A stretch of DNA of 58,230 nt from Gallionella sp. (GCA_024641025.1 JAHEDW010000005.1:1-58230); one strand, 5' to 3'; shown: positions 36,601-45,291, numbered from the stretch's first letter. A program made the numbers and translations. Notes: generated by a model from the sequence alone, not told the origin.

Positions 36601-38686
36601 ATCGGTCAGCAAGACTTTTTCACCCAAGATAGTAGGGCCAGGCAATATTAGCAGGCTGGTCATCAGTTTTACCAACCCAAGCCTGACCACAACCCTGACG
36701 GGACTTTCAGTCAACGACACCTATCCTACATCTGCACAACTTCCCGGCGGAGGAACGCTGGCAGCTGCTATTACATCTCCCACTCCGAACGCATCGAATA
36801 CCTGCGGCGGGACAGTAACGGCTACGCTGAACGGGATTTCTCTTTCTGGCGGAACACTGTCGCCAGGCGCGAGTTGCAGCATTGGCGCAGATGTATTGGC
36901 GAGCAACACCACATCGGCTTTATATACCAACACTACTGGAAAAGTCGGCTCTAACCAGGGGATAGGTATCGTCAGCAGTGACTCGCTACTCATTACCACG
37001 AGCCCGACCCTTACCAAGTCGTTCCTGACCAACCCGGTTACCCTCACCGCTGGCACCGCAACCAGCGTGATGCGTATCACAGTAGTAAACAACTCAGGCT
37101 TGAACATCACTGGAGTTTCGTTCAGCGACATTTTCCCGACAAGTCCCGCGCCGATGTCGTTGGCAAGCACAACAGTGATCAACAGCTGTGGCGGCACCAT
37201 TACCGATCTGATTGGCAATCCACTGGCTATCGGCTCAACTGGAATCAAACTGACGGGGGGTGCGATTACTGCCGCGGCCTTGACCTGCACAATCGATGTC
37301 ACAGTCAGGGTCTCGGCAACCGGCAGCTTCAGCAATACAACCAGCGGGGCCCTATCGTCGGTGAATACTATCGTCGGACCAGTCAGCAACACGGCGATCC
37401 TGGTCGCAAACCTACCTGCACCCACCGTTACCAAGACATTTGCCAATAGCGGATTCCAGGTCGACGGCACAAACCGGCTCACCATCACTTTAACTAATCC
37501 GAACACAACTGCCATAACTGGCGTGAACTTCACTGATATCTATCCAGCTAATCTGCAAAATGCAGCAACGCCCAACCTTGCCAACACATGCGCCGGCACT
37601 GCTACAGCAGCAGCAGGATCAGGCACGCTGAGCATCAGCGGCGGCATCATCCCGCCAGCGGGTTCATGTACCATACAGGTTGATTTGACCGCATCAACGG
37701 TTGGCTCGTATACAAATACCTTGCCAATTAATGCTGTTACCTCGTCGAATGCGAATAAAGGTCCTGTGACAGCCGTATCGGCAAGTACCACCGCCTATCT
37801 ACCGCCCTCTTTGACCAAATCGTTTGGGGCAGCCAGTTTGGCCAGTGGAGGCACCACCACCCTTACCTTGGCTTTGACTAATCCCGCCGGTAACCCGGCA
37901 GCGCTTAACTCAATTCGGGTCGACGATACCTTTCCTGCGGGCCTGACGCTGAGAAACACCACGTTCTCCTACACGCCTGCCGCCTGCGGGACAGTCACTA
38001 AAATCACTGGGGCTGCATCTTCATCGGGAGACAATAACATCCGCTTCTCGGTAGTCTCCCTTGCGGCAGGCACAACCTGTCAAGTTTCTGTTAACGTCAC
38101 TTCAACTACGCTGGGCGTGATCACCAACACAACAAATGCACCGATAGCCACTGCTCCAGCTGCTCTCACCGGCATCCCTGCATCGTCTAACCTATCCGTG
38201 ACGACAGGGCCGAGCATCACTTTATTAAAAACGGTTGCCATCTATTCCGACCCCTTAAACGGAACAACAAATCCGAAATTCATTCCTGGCGCAGTTGCGC
38301 AATACACCATTATCGCGAGTAACTCAGGCGGCCCTGCTGACAATAACTCGACTATCATCACCGACCCAATTCCACCCAACACTTCACTATATGTTAGCGA
38401 CATAGGTGGCATTGGCTCAGGGCCGGTACTTTTCTCACAAGGAACCACCTCGAGCACTTTGACCTATATCTTTGGGATAACTCCACCACCCTTGGCCGAC
38501 CCGGCCGATGACATCGATTTCTCGAATAATGGAGGCGCGACCTGGACTGCAATACCGGCAGCAGGCGCAAATGGTTGTGATCCAACCATCACTCATATCA
38601 GAATCAAACCAAAAGGCTCGTTTGCAGGCAATCCCTCCGCTCCCAGCCCGAGCTTTCAGTTATCATTCCGTGTATGCGTAAAATGA
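33638..38686 (+). CDS. Giant secreted protein with about ten tandem DUF11 repeats
   Basis: A 1682-residue exported protein. The start is set at the ATG at 33638 (MKKIMKMPARNS); a GTG at 33632 overlaps the previous stop. The signal peptide (about 1-44) ends near SEAQA. Residues up to about 320 form a unique Gly/Ser/Thr-rich head. Then come about ten DUF11 repeats of 120-140 residues, starting near bases 34605, 35015, 35385, 35805, 36190, 36597, 37002, 37416, 37798 and 38208. Most begin with a K-[AST]-F pattern (GKAFSPST, SKSFSVAT, TKSFGAAS) and contain N-x-T/P plus D-[LIT]-[FY]-P. Repeats 2-9 each hold two Cys about 30-45 residues apart, probably a disulfide. No sortase, lipid or autotransporter anchor is visible; it ends FQLSFRVCVK. 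A long rod-like surface or matrix fibre is the likeliest role (inference). Confidence 0.82.
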   Translation: MKKIMKMPARNSFYFSRPLLQVALTACMLLIALIASEAQAAIIVTRTSSPVFYTDSGTGTATTSPRCTYLSFNITSTTAISDAWVTLGNFGGAPAYLSLGGGDTGAVHFGSFAAGQTSPAYYYVCSSYTGGGITAAQTYNVTTFSGNPLNGGTSLGLTSFSTTIDDGVIQANSNSVNSIWADINPSVLGATTTLTVDGDTGTIGCVNPPSACSSGGGGTKGPLTFNPATFTNWRADSYELVATSIVLSVGNSGTYNNVLYIDNVASGSNTHYVATYYFRPVSTTSSTTTLSPVSYLASGTQIKHTSLNSGAYAAAGGLLPILPAQNAVLLAKSVSHATLPAQGGVVTYTLSATNSGAYDVNLDSFIDNLPAGATYVTGSSTYNGVSIANPTISGSTLTWSSLFDIPAGTTRTLIFQVTLPATPGTFSNTATARIGYAIIDTTLSTSDNVPPTATTVVLKAPAIGKAFSPSTASVSGISALTLTITNPNATHTLNGIAVSDTLPTGLTFTAPSGAATTCPGAILSAVGTTLSINGSTLNAGQSCTVSVNVTSAVAATYNNITSTVSSSNGGNGGTAAATITFSPKPTISKSFSVATMPRNGTATLTFTITNSTAAAITGVTFDDLFPPGLVTANPPALSPASPCGGTLSSWNGTSASALSATGGDAGVRLTGGAIASTGGTCTFSIRVTSSTAGIYANTSSGVNSNESSPAGTVSNTATLSVLAPPTVSKAFSPSTIGSGQTSILTITLTNPNATPINGATFTDIYPVNVNTAAIPNASTSCTSGTVNSTASSVSLSGATIPASGSCTVRINVTSSVINLPGYVNTIAAGGVTTTNAGSNATPASGTLIVNATPTIAKSFAFNPATGLATMNITITNNDTAAITGLSFTDLFPTNLVTDSPPSVTPATPCGAGSSIQSWDGATAGTLSATGNDFGIKLTAGQLTASGSCTFSINLTANSLGIFNNQTSGATGSFTGTGNPSNIATWIAPSVSKTFSPKIVGPGNISRLVISFTNPSLTTTLTGLSVNDTYPTSAQLPGGGTLAAAITSPTPNASNTCGGTVTATLNGISLSGGTLSPGASCSIGADVLASNTTSALYTNTTGKVGSNQGIGIVSSDSLLITTSPTLTKSFLTNPVTLTAGTATSVMRITVVNNSGLNITGVSFSDIFPTSPAPMSLASTTVINSCGGTITDLIGNPLAIGSTGIKLTGGAITAAALTCTIDVTVRVSATGSFSNTTSGALSSVNTIVGPVSNTAILVANLPAPTVTKTFANSGFQVDGTNRLTITLTNPNTTAITGVNFTDIYPANLQNAATPNLANTCAGTATAAAGSGTLSISGGIIPPAGSCTIQVDLTASTVGSYTNTLPINAVTSSNANKGPVTAVSASTTAYLPPSLTKSFGAASLASGGTTTLTLALTNPAGNPAALNSIRVDDTFPAGLTLRNTTFSYTPAACGTVTKITGAASSSGDNNIRFSVVSLAAGTTCQVSVNVTSTTLGVITNTTNAPIATAPAALTGIPASSNLSVTTGPSITLLKTVAIYSDPLNGTTNPKFIPGAVAQYTIIASNSGGPADNNSTIITDPIPPNTSLYVSDIGGIGSGPVLFSQGTTSSTLTYIFGITPPPLADPADDIDFSNNGGATWTAIPAAGANGCDPTITHIRIKPKGSFAGNPSAPSPSFQLSFRVCVK
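34605..38686 (+). repeat. Tandem coding repeats (about ten DUF11 units, 370-420 bp each)
   Basis: Imperfect repeats at the protein level with low DNA identity. Two types alternate. Type A has TNPN followed by a DIYP-like turn (units beginning near 35015, 35805, 36597, 37416). Type B has TNxT or NN followed by a D[LI]FP turn (35385, 36190, 37002). This suggests amplification of a two-domain unit. The first and last units are divergent. Confidence 0.75.
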
Positions 38687-39675
38687 CCGCTTCTAATTTT
38701 GCCAATATGAAAATTGTTATTCTCATGCTTCTGCTGAGTTGCTTGCCTTGTAATGTTACTGTTGCACTGGCTGAGGATGATTTCCAAAAGATTGAAACGT
38801 TGCAAAGACGCGCTGAAAAACTGGTCAGTGAAGGACTGGAGCAATATGACTACCATCTCACGAAAGCTCGTACTTGGCTGGACCTTGCAATGACCGAATC
38901 TTATGACAAGGATGATAGTGGTGTGATCACTGCTGCAACTGAACAAGCAGAGGGATTGCTAGACGCAATGGATAACAGGAAAACCGACATCTCCATGGAC
39001 ACCCCTCACCAAGTCATTGGCAGCGAGGAGGTGCGCCCAGATTTGTGGGAAAAGATTTCCGCACTGAAGATGAACGAAAGATTTTCCTGCGGTCAGCGAC
39101 CCACTGCCCAGGCCGAAGTCTATCTGGTGTGGTCAGGACATGAATATTATGAATCAGGGCAGAGCCATGCGGAATCATACCTGCGTGCAGTTGAAGACCG
39201 GATATATGAAGCTCAAGTGGCAATAAATAATTGCAAGGAACCTACGACTCCTACACCCTTGATGGAAAAGATCACTCTTTCCAGCGATGCATTGTTCGCG
39301 TTCAACAAAGCAACTTTAAATTCGACCGCCATATCCAGTCTCAATGAATTGGCGGAAAAGATAAGCAAGGTGAACATGCTGGAAGAAGTCATGCTGGTAG
39401 GTCACACTGATCGATTGCGCAGTGACGGACATCCCGAGCGCAACCAGTTGCTTTCTGAACAGCGTGCGGAAAGCATCAAACAATTCCTGATCGACAAAGG
39501 CATATCGGCCGATAAGATACATGCCAGCGGTGCAGGATCCGCACAACCGATCGTAGAATGTTCGAGCAAACTCAGTAAGAAAGAACAGATTGTTTGCCTG
39601 CAGCCCAACCGTCGGGTAGAGATTACTTTACGAGGTGGAAATGCAGTGGATGCAAACAAGGGATTCGTGAAATAA
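38683..39675 (+). CDS. OmpA-family protein, first of a tandem pair
   Basis: A 330-residue exported protein. The ATG at 38683 overlaps the stop of the giant DUF11 gene (ATGA), indicating coupling; an ATG at 38674 or 38707 is also possible. The signal peptide ends near VALA. The N-terminal 190 residues are helical (TLQRRAEKLVSEGLEQYDYHLTKARTWLDLA) and resemble periplasmic helical repeats, not the OmpA barrel. An OmpA-like peptidoglycan-binding domain follows (about 215-320): DALFAFNKATL, LVGHTDRLRSDG, RNQLLSEQRAESIK and QPNRRVEI. It should tether the assembly to the cell wall. No beta-barrel is seen. Confidence 0.87.
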   Translation: MTASNFANMKIVILMLLLSCLPCNVTVALAEDDFQKIETLQRRAEKLVSEGLEQYDYHLTKARTWLDLAMTESYDKDDSGVITAATEQAEGLLDAMDNRKTDISMDTPHQVIGSEEVRPDLWEKISALKMNERFSCGQRPTAQAEVYLVWSGHEYYESGQSHAESYLRAVEDRIYEAQVAINNCKEPTTPTPLMEKITLSSDALFAFNKATLNSTAISSLNELAEKISKVNMLEEVMLVGHTDRLRSDGHPERNQLLSEQRAESIKQFLIDKGISADKIHASGAGSAQPIVECSSKLSKKEQIVCLQPNRRVEITLRGGNAVDANKGFVK

Positions 39676-39723
39676 ACCATTCATGGCATCGAATTACCAA
39701 GCGAATATATCCTGTAAGCTACC

Positions 39724-40680
39724 ATGATCAATGGAATATGCTCATTGCTACTAGCTTTCCTGTTGGCTACCCTTGTATCGGCCGCAGGTGCTGGAGAATC
39801 CGCAGGAAAAATGTTCCCGGAGCAGTTACAACAGATCGAATCCTTGCAACGACGCGCCGACAGGTTGGCCTTCGGTGAGCTCGGCCCGAACGACTACTAT
39901 CTTGCCAAGGCGCGCACCTGGTTGGATGTGGCACTAAGCGAATATTACGAAAATGAAGGGACAGACTTCCTTCCTGCAGCCATCGAACAGGCCAAGTCTT
40001 TGCTTGAAAGTCTGGAGAACAAGCAAGCCAATATCACGATGGATACGCCCCAGCAATTACCAGGCAGTGAAGCTGTTCGTCCCGATCTGTGGCACAGAAC
40101 TTCCACATATAAAAACCATGATAAGTTCTTTTGCGGACAGCGTGCCATCGCCGAGGCCGAGGTCCATCTGGTATGGGCCGGACATGAAAAACATGAATCC
40201 AACTGGAGTCATGCCGAATCCTACGCACGCAGTGCGGAAGATTTACTAAATGAAGCAAAGAATTCGATCAACGATTGTGTAGCCAATAAATCAGCTGACG
40301 AGAAGCTCACACTGGCAAGTGACGTGCTGTTCGGCTTTAATGAAGCTGAAGTCACGCCTTCACAGTTCTGGCAACTCAACAGACTCGTTGAGGCCGTCAG
40401 GAAAGTGAAAGAACTTGAAGGTGTCGTACTGGTCGGACATACCGATCGCCTTCGCAGCGATGGTCGTGAAGAACGCAATCAGATACTTTCCGAGCAACGG
40501 GCTAAAAGCATTAAGAAATACCTGGTCACCAAAGGAATCCCTGGAGAAAGCATCCATGCCAGCGGAGTAGGATCCTCCCGCCCGGTTTTAGAGTGTCCAA
40601 AGGATATCAGCAAAGCTAAGCAGATTACTTGCTTGCAGCCAAACCGGCGGGTGGAAATCACATTACGCGGCTCAAGATAG
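39724..40680 (+). CDS. OmpA-family protein, second of a tandem pair
   Basis: A 318-residue exported protein, a clear tandem duplicate of the preceding gene. Shared blocks in order are ESLQRRADRLAF, DYYLAKARTWLDVALSE, TMDTPQQLPGSE, VRPDLWHRT, FCGQRAIAEAEVHLVWAGHE, LVGHTDRLRSDG and RRVEITLRG. The signal peptide (about 1-22) ends near SAAGA. The helical N-terminal part and the C-terminal OmpA domain are both kept, including the Asp and Arg (HTD...EQRAKS) that bind diaminopimelate in this family. It is the last gene of the operon; 48 bases separate it from its twin, and the next gene is on the other strand. Confidence 0.87.
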   Translation: MINGICSLLLAFLLATLVSAAGAGESAGKMFPEQLQQIESLQRRADRLAFGELGPNDYYLAKARTWLDVALSEYYENEGTDFLPAAIEQAKSLLESLENKQANITMDTPQQLPGSEAVRPDLWHRTSTYKNHDKFFCGQRAIAEAEVHLVWAGHEKHESNWSHAESYARSAEDLLNEAKNSINDCVANKSADEKLTLASDVLFGFNEAEVTPSQFWQLNRLVEAVRKVKELEGVVLVGHTDRLRSDGREERNQILSEQRAKSIKKYLVTKGIPGESIHASGVGSSRPVLECPKDISKAKQITCLQPNRRVEITLRGSR

Positions 40681-40745
40681 GAACAATGTGTTCAAATGAC
40701 TCCAGTGTGATGGCCGCCCAAGGACATACAGTTTTAAGCATGAAA

Positions 40746-41285
40746 TCAACCTTTGGGCCAGGATAATTCCACCCATTCGCAGTTCGCAATACTGCCAAGA
40801 ATAATCAGCCCAGGGTCATCAGCCAGCAAAGCCTGCGCCGCAAGTATCGGATTTTCATGTGATACGGCCAACACCGTTCCATCAACATGCAAAGCGGCGA
40901 TTTCTTCCATGAAGCTTCTGATTCTTTCCATCTGCTCAAGAAAAGTTTCTCCTTGCTGCGGCTTGGTACGAAGGGGATCGGGACGTACCAGTTCGTTGAA
41001 GGCGTGAACAGGCAAACCATCCATTCCTGAGCGCCGCTCGTTAAGGCGGGAATCAATACCAAATGGACATTCGTAGTGGCGAAGCAATATCTCTGCGGTC
41101 TGAATGGCACGAGGAAATTCTGAAGCATAGGCATGCGTAAAGCACTTTCCGCGCAAGCTTTCTGATGCGGACTTTGCCTGCGCCCTGCCTCGAAGCGTCA
41201 GGTTCACTAGTCGAGCAGGGTCGTCGTTGATTCGATCAGCGACATTTGCTTCGCTCTCGCCGTGGCGAATCATAATAATTTTCAT
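40746..41285 (-). CDS. Histidine phosphatase (phosphoglycerate-mutase-like) family protein
   Basis: A 179-residue protein of the histidine phosphatase superfamily. MKIIMIRHGESEANV carries the phospho-accepting His8 and the RHG motif. SEFPRAIQTAEILL, LNERRSG and VLAVSHENP contain the remaining pocket residues, including the second catalytic His. It could be a phosphoglycerate mutase-like or a sugar- or nucleotide-phosphate phosphatase; the length is short for a true mutase. It ends just before the DjlA-like gene's coding region, in the same orientation, one base after that gene's stop. Confidence 0.9.
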   Translation of the reverse strand: MKIIMIRHGESEANVADRINDDPARLVNLTLRGRAQAKSASESLRGKCFTHAYASEFPRAIQTAEILLRHYECPFGIDSRLNERRSGMDGLPVHAFNELVRPDPLRTKPQQGETFLEQMERIRSFMEEIAALHVDGTVLAVSHENPILAAQALLADDPGLIILGSIANCEWVELSWPKG

Positions 41286-41286
41286 C

Positions 41287-42060
41287 TCAGAAGTTTCTGG
41301 ACTTCTTGATCAGGTCGTAGGCCAACTGGATTTCTTTTGCTTGCTCGGTAGCTGTCGCAATCATGTCTTCAGGAAGGCCTTGCCCGATCAATTTGTCTGG
41401 GTGGTATTTGCTCATCAGCTTTCGGTAGGCGCGCTTGACTTCCTGATCGGTACTTTCCCTGGCCACCCCCAATGCCTTGTAAGCGTCTTCCAAAGCCGTA
41501 GCTGCATTTACTTGCCCACCGGCAAAATGTGACTGGTTCAGCACCATTTCCATCAGATGCTTGAATGAAGCCTGATCGTAGCCAAGCAGTGCAGCAATAT
41601 CGAACATCAAAGCCTCTTCGGCCGGATGAAAATGTCCATCGGCCAGCGCCATCACAATCAGATAGACCAGCAACATTTCTTTCAGATTCTTGGTATGCCC
41701 GCATATCGCCATGAATCTTTGGTACATCGGCGCAATTTCAAACGCGGGATCAGCCCCCTGCTTGAATAATTTGATGGCTTGTTGTCGATGCTCCGCTGTC
41801 ATGCCCAGTTTTTTCATGAACGCTTCGACATGGTCGATCTCCTGCTGGGAGACATGACCATCTGACTTTGCCAGCTTACCCATAGAGACGAACACGGTTT
41901 CAAGGAAAACCGTCTGTCGAAGTGCATTACCCAAAGGATTCAGCGCACCGGGACCATACATTCTCATGCGATCGAAGAATGAACCAACGAAAAACCCGAT
42001 AAGCGCCCCGAAGAGCCCAAAAAAATAATAGCCTGCTAGGGCGCCGATAAGCTTGAACAA
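41287..42060 (-). CDS. djlA: DjlA-like membrane-anchored DnaJ co-chaperone (TerB + J domain)
   Basis: A 257-residue protein. A Gly/Phe-rich N-terminal helix (ALAGYYFFGLFGALIGFFVGSFF) should anchor it in the inner membrane. A TerB-like helical domain follows (about 50-180), then a C-terminal J domain (about 190-257) with KALGVARESTDQEVKRAYRK and an intact HPD in KYHPDK, needed to stimulate DnaK. Length and order match DjlA, known to act with DnaK in envelope-stress signalling. The histidine-phosphatase gene starts one base after its stop, so they probably share a transcript. A 212-base gap separates it from the patatin gene upstream on the same strand. Confidence 0.9.
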   Translation of the reverse strand: MFKLIGALAGYYFFGLFGALIGFFVGSFFDRMRMYGPGALNPLGNALRQTVFLETVFVSMGKLAKSDGHVSQQEIDHVEAFMKKLGMTAEHRQQAIKLFKQGADPAFEIAPMYQRFMAICGHTKNLKEMLLVYLIVMALADGHFHPAEEALMFDIAALLGYDQASFKHLMEMVLNQSHFAGGQVNAATALEDAYKALGVARESTDQEVKRAYRKLMSKYHPDKLIGQGLPEDMIATATEQAKEIQLAYDLIKKSRNF

Positions 42061-42272
42061 GATAACTCCAGAGAATTTGTAAAATGAAAACCAACCACGA
42101 CAGAACGAATTATACCGTCAGAAGATCGTATCCCAGACTTGCAATTCGATACGACTCGCCTACCATTCTGTAGATTAAAGCAATACAGATCCTTCACTCG
42201 AATGAGGGGTACATTATCAATAATATCTATGTTAAGCCTTTCAGTATTTGAAAATATAACGCAGTGCAATAA

Positions 42273-43181
42273 TCACCGAACAATTCTAAAGAGGGACTTA
42301 AGACTAGGCAGCGCTGTTTGCACAGCACGTTCACCTTCTTCAATCGCCTCCTTGCTCCGATGAAAGTCGAGCAATCCGAGGTGAGCCAAGCGCGGCGACA
42401 CGATCACGTCCGGAGGATCACCTGCCATACGACTGCGACTGATACGGACTTGCATGATGTTAATGCTGTTGGCCACCACGTCGAGCATAGACGGAAAACT
42501 TGGCTCATCATCGGAATTCTCGGGGAAGAATGCGTTAAAGTTCTGCTGAAGTTTGCGTCTCCACTCGCTGATCTCGGCGATAGGCATATCAGGCTCGGAT
42601 ACATCCCGCAAGCGACGACCCAACAGGTCAGAGCCAAGATCGACAGCGATTACGATATCGGCCCCCATTGCGCGCGCCAGCGACACTGGAACAGGGTTTA
42701 CCAACGCGCCATCTACAAGTAGCCGGTCGTCGCGAATCACTGGCGTAAATAAAGCGGGTAGCGCGATGGACGCACGCACAGCATCGATGGTCGAACCCTC
42801 TCGCAACCACACCTCCGCACCTGTATGTAATTCTGTGGCGACTGCCGCAAATGGCAAAGACAAGTTCTCGATCGGACGATCGATGAAACTTCGACGAAAG
42901 AAATCCATTAACCGCTCGCCCTTGATCACACCTCCATTCAGTCGAACATCCATGAACGAGAGCACATCTGTAAAACTCAAGCCTAGCAGCCATTTCTCGA
43001 AGTTATCAAGTTCACCCGAAGCATAGGCAGCTCCAACCAGTGCGCCGATAGAAGTACCACAAACAAGGTCTGGCTTTATACCTTCACGTTCAAGGGCACG
43101 GATGACTCCCAAGTGTCCCCAACCTCGTGCAGATCCGCTACCCAGCGCGAGTCCAACGCGTGGTTTGTGTGTTGAATTCAT
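42273..43181 (-). CDS. rssA: Patatin-like phospholipase (RssA-type)
   Basis: A 302-residue predicted serine acyl hydrolase. The oxyanion motif GSGSARGWGHLG, the nucleophile motif GTSIG and the Asp of the dyad (DGALVNPVP) are all present, so it should be catalytically active. RssA/YlbK proteins are cytoplasmic or peripheral, and their natural lipid substrate is not established. It diverges from the PEPCK gene across 286 bases. Confidence 0.9.
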   Translation of the reverse strand: MNSTHKPRVGLALGSGSARGWGHLGVIRALEREGIKPDLVCGTSIGALVGAAYASGELDNFEKWLLGLSFTDVLSFMDVRLNGGVIKGERLMDFFRRSFIDRPIENLSLPFAAVATELHTGAEVWLREGSTIDAVRASIALPALFTPVIRDDRLLVDGALVNPVPVSLARAMGADIVIAVDLGSDLLGRRLRDVSEPDMPIAEISEWRRKLQQNFNAFFPENSDDEPSFPSMLDVVANSINIMQVRISRSRMAGDPPDVIVSPRLAHLGLLDFHRSKEAIEEGERAVQTALPSLKSLFRIVR

Positions 43182-43467
43182 ACGTGACCTCTCTGACTGA
43201 CAAACAATGCCAAATTATGCACCGAGTGCTTCAAAACAACCATGTACATTCAGCCCATCGGTTCGCCAATGAATGCCCCTCAATGCAAACTGACAATTTC
43301 AATTTGATGCAGCATTCGCAAACTTTTGATAAAAAAATAGTGTGGCCTCAAAATGGCAACCTAGTTACAATCTGGTTCGATAGTTTTAAGGCTGTCTATC
43401 GTCTTGTCTTTGCTGCATTAGTTTGCGTCATATATTACCGGTGTCAATTAAGCAGGGGGTTCGACTG
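43182..43467. other. Divergent intergenic region, patatin gene / PEPCK gene
   Basis: This 286-base region must hold both promoters and the PEPCK leader. It is AT-rich near 43320-43440. A TATATT at 43432-43437 could be a -10 box for PEPCK, but no -35 at standard spacing convinces me. An ORF that crosses it is not supported. Confidence 0.4.
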
Positions 43468-45291
43468 ATGAATATCGACATCGCAGCACCCGACTACATA
43501 AAACATTCAATGCTGAAGGAATGGGTCGCCGAAGTTGCTGCCCTGACCGAACCCAGCAACATCTCATGGTGCGACGGATCCCAGGAGGAATACGATCACC
43601 TGTGCGCCGAGATGGTCGCCGCAGGCACTTTCGTTAAGCTCAATCCAGAAAAGCGCCGCAATTCGTTCCTTGCCTGTTCTGACCCATCTGATGTGGCACG
43701 GGTGGAAGATCGCACCTATATCTGTTCCGAAAATCGAGATGATGCGGGACCGACAAACAACTGGGAAGATCCGAAATTGATGCGCGACAGGCTCACCGGC
43801 CTTTTTAAGGGTTCGATGCGCGGGCGAACGATGTATGTAATTCCCTTCAGTATGGGACCGCTCGGATCACCTATAGCCCACATTGGCATTGAGATTTCTG
43901 ACTCCCCTTACGTGGTGGTGAATATGCGCATCATGACACGCATGGGAAAAGCGGTGTATGACTTGCTCGGAACCGACGGAGTATATGTGCCGTGCTTGCA
44001 CAGCGTTGGCGCCCCACTGCTCCCGGGAGGACAGGATGTCAAATGGCCATGCAACCCGACTGTTAAGTATATCGTTCACTTTCCGGAAACACGCGAGATT
44101 TGGTCTTATGGCTCAGGTTACGGCGGCAACGCTCTGCTCGGCAAAAAGTGCTTCGCTCTTCGTATCGCTTCTACCATGGCGCGCGATGAGGGCTGGTTAG
44201 CCGAGCATATGTTGATTCTCGGCATCGAATCGCCAGCAGGAGAAAAAAACTATGTCGCCGCGGCTTTCCCATCAGCATGCGGCAAGACCAATCTTGCCAT
44301 GCTGATCCCGCCAAAGACTTTCGATGGCTGGAAGATCACCACAGTTGGCGACGACATCGCCTGGATCAAGCCTGGTAAGGACGGCCGCTTTTACGCAATC
44401 AATCCGGAAGCAGGATTCTTTGGTGTTGCTCCGGGCACTTCTGAAAAGACCAATTTCAACGCCCTTGAGACCCTCAAGGAAAACATTATATTTACCAATG
44501 TCGCTCTGACCGATGACGGCGATGTTTGGTGGGAGGGTATGACCCAGAAGGCCCCGGCACACTTGATAGACTGGCAAGGCAAAGACTGGACTCCAGCGGA
44601 AGGGAAAACTGGTCGCAATGCAGCCCACGCCAATGCTCGCTTCACTGCACCTGCAAGGCAGTGTCCGTCAATCGACCCCAATTGGGAAGCACCTGAAGGC
44701 GTACCGATTTCCGCCTTTATATTCGGCGGACGACGTGCCACCACTGTGCCGCTGGTCTATGAGGCGTTCAACTGGAATTTCGGCGTCTATATGGCTTCCA
44801 CACTTGGTTCCGAAACCACCGCAGCCGCGTTTGGGAAACAAGGCGTGGTGCGTCGTGATCCTTTCGCCATGTTGCCGTTCTGCGGTTATCACATGGGAGA
44901 CTACTTTAACCATTGGCTAAAGATGGGACATGTGGTGGAACACGCCCCAAAGATTTTCTGCGTAAACTGGTTTCGCATGAACGAACGGGGTGAATTCATG
45001 TGGCCTGGTTTCGGCGACAACATGCGCGTGCTGAAATGGATCGTGGATCGCATCAATGGCCGTGTCCCCGCAAATAAAACCGCGCTGGGTTGGATGCCGC
45101 GATTCGAGGACATCGACTGGACCGGGATCGAAGTCAGCAAGGACGAATTCGACAAACTGAACCAGGTCGATGCTGACGCATGGAAGCAAGAGTTAGCATT
45201 GCACAAAGAATGGTTTGAAAAGATGGGCGAGAAACTACCCACCCAACTGGCACAGAACCACAACCTATTCGAACTTTCCTTGATCGATTGA
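43468..45291 (+). CDS. pckG: Phosphoenolpyruvate carboxykinase (GTP)
   Basis: Cytoplasmic gluconeogenic enzyme of 607 residues that converts oxaloacetate and GTP to PEP, GDP and CO2. The kinase motif [12 protein letters not shown] contains the hyper-reactive Cys typical of the GTP-dependent class. [28 protein letters not shown] and [13 protein letters not shown] are other class hallmarks. The start [12 protein letters not shown] (ATG at 43468) is chosen over a start 15 codons upstream. With acs nearby, this supports growth or carbon salvage through acetate or C4 acids (inference). No co-transcribed partner. Confidence 0.96.
   Translation: MNIDIAAPDYIKHSMLKEWVAEVAALTEPSNISWCDGSQEEYDHLCAEMVAAGTFVKLNPEKRRNSFLACSDPSDVARVEDRTYICSENRDDAGPTNNWEDPKLMRDRLTGLFKGSMRGRTMYVIPFSMGPLGSPIAHIGIEISDSPYVVVNMRIMTRMGKAVYDLLGTDGVYVPCLHSVGAPLLPGGQDVKWPCNPTVKYIVHFPETREIWSYGSGYGGNALLGKKCFALRIASTMARDEGWLAEHMLILGIESPAGEKNYVAAAFPSACGKTNLAMLIPPKTFDGWKITTVGDDIAWIKPGKDGRFYAINPEAGFFGVAPGTSEKTNFNALETLKENIIFTNVALTDDGDVWWEGMTQKAPAHLIDWQGKDWTPAEGKTGRNAAHANARFTAPARQCPSIDPNWEAPEGVPISAFIFGGRRATTVPLVYEAFNWNFGVYMASTLGSETTAAAFGKQGVVRRDPFAMLPFCGYHMGDYFNHWLKMGHVVEHAPKIFCVNWFRMNERGEFMWPGFGDNMRVLKWIVDRINGRVPANKTALGWMPRFEDIDWTGIEVSKDEFDKLNQVDADAWKQELALHKEWFEKMGEKLPTQLAQNHNLFELSLID

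Noticed and set aside
36721-37533. 270-codon minus-strand open frame opposite the DUF11 repeat gene
   Set aside because: It mirrors the Thr/Ala/Asn-rich repeat coding strand, reads as low-complexity Val/Pro/Leu, and has no start signals. Similar antisense frames elsewhere in 25-38 kb were dropped for the same reason.
42126-42154. TCGTATC...GATACGA inverted repeat between patatin and djlA genes
   Set aside because: The 15-base loop and lack of a T-run make a terminator unlikely, and nothing else supports an operator.
43127-43468. 113-codon plus-strand frame upstream of PEPCK
   Set aside because: It starts inside the patatin gene on the other strand, spans the promoter region and has no domain-like sequence.
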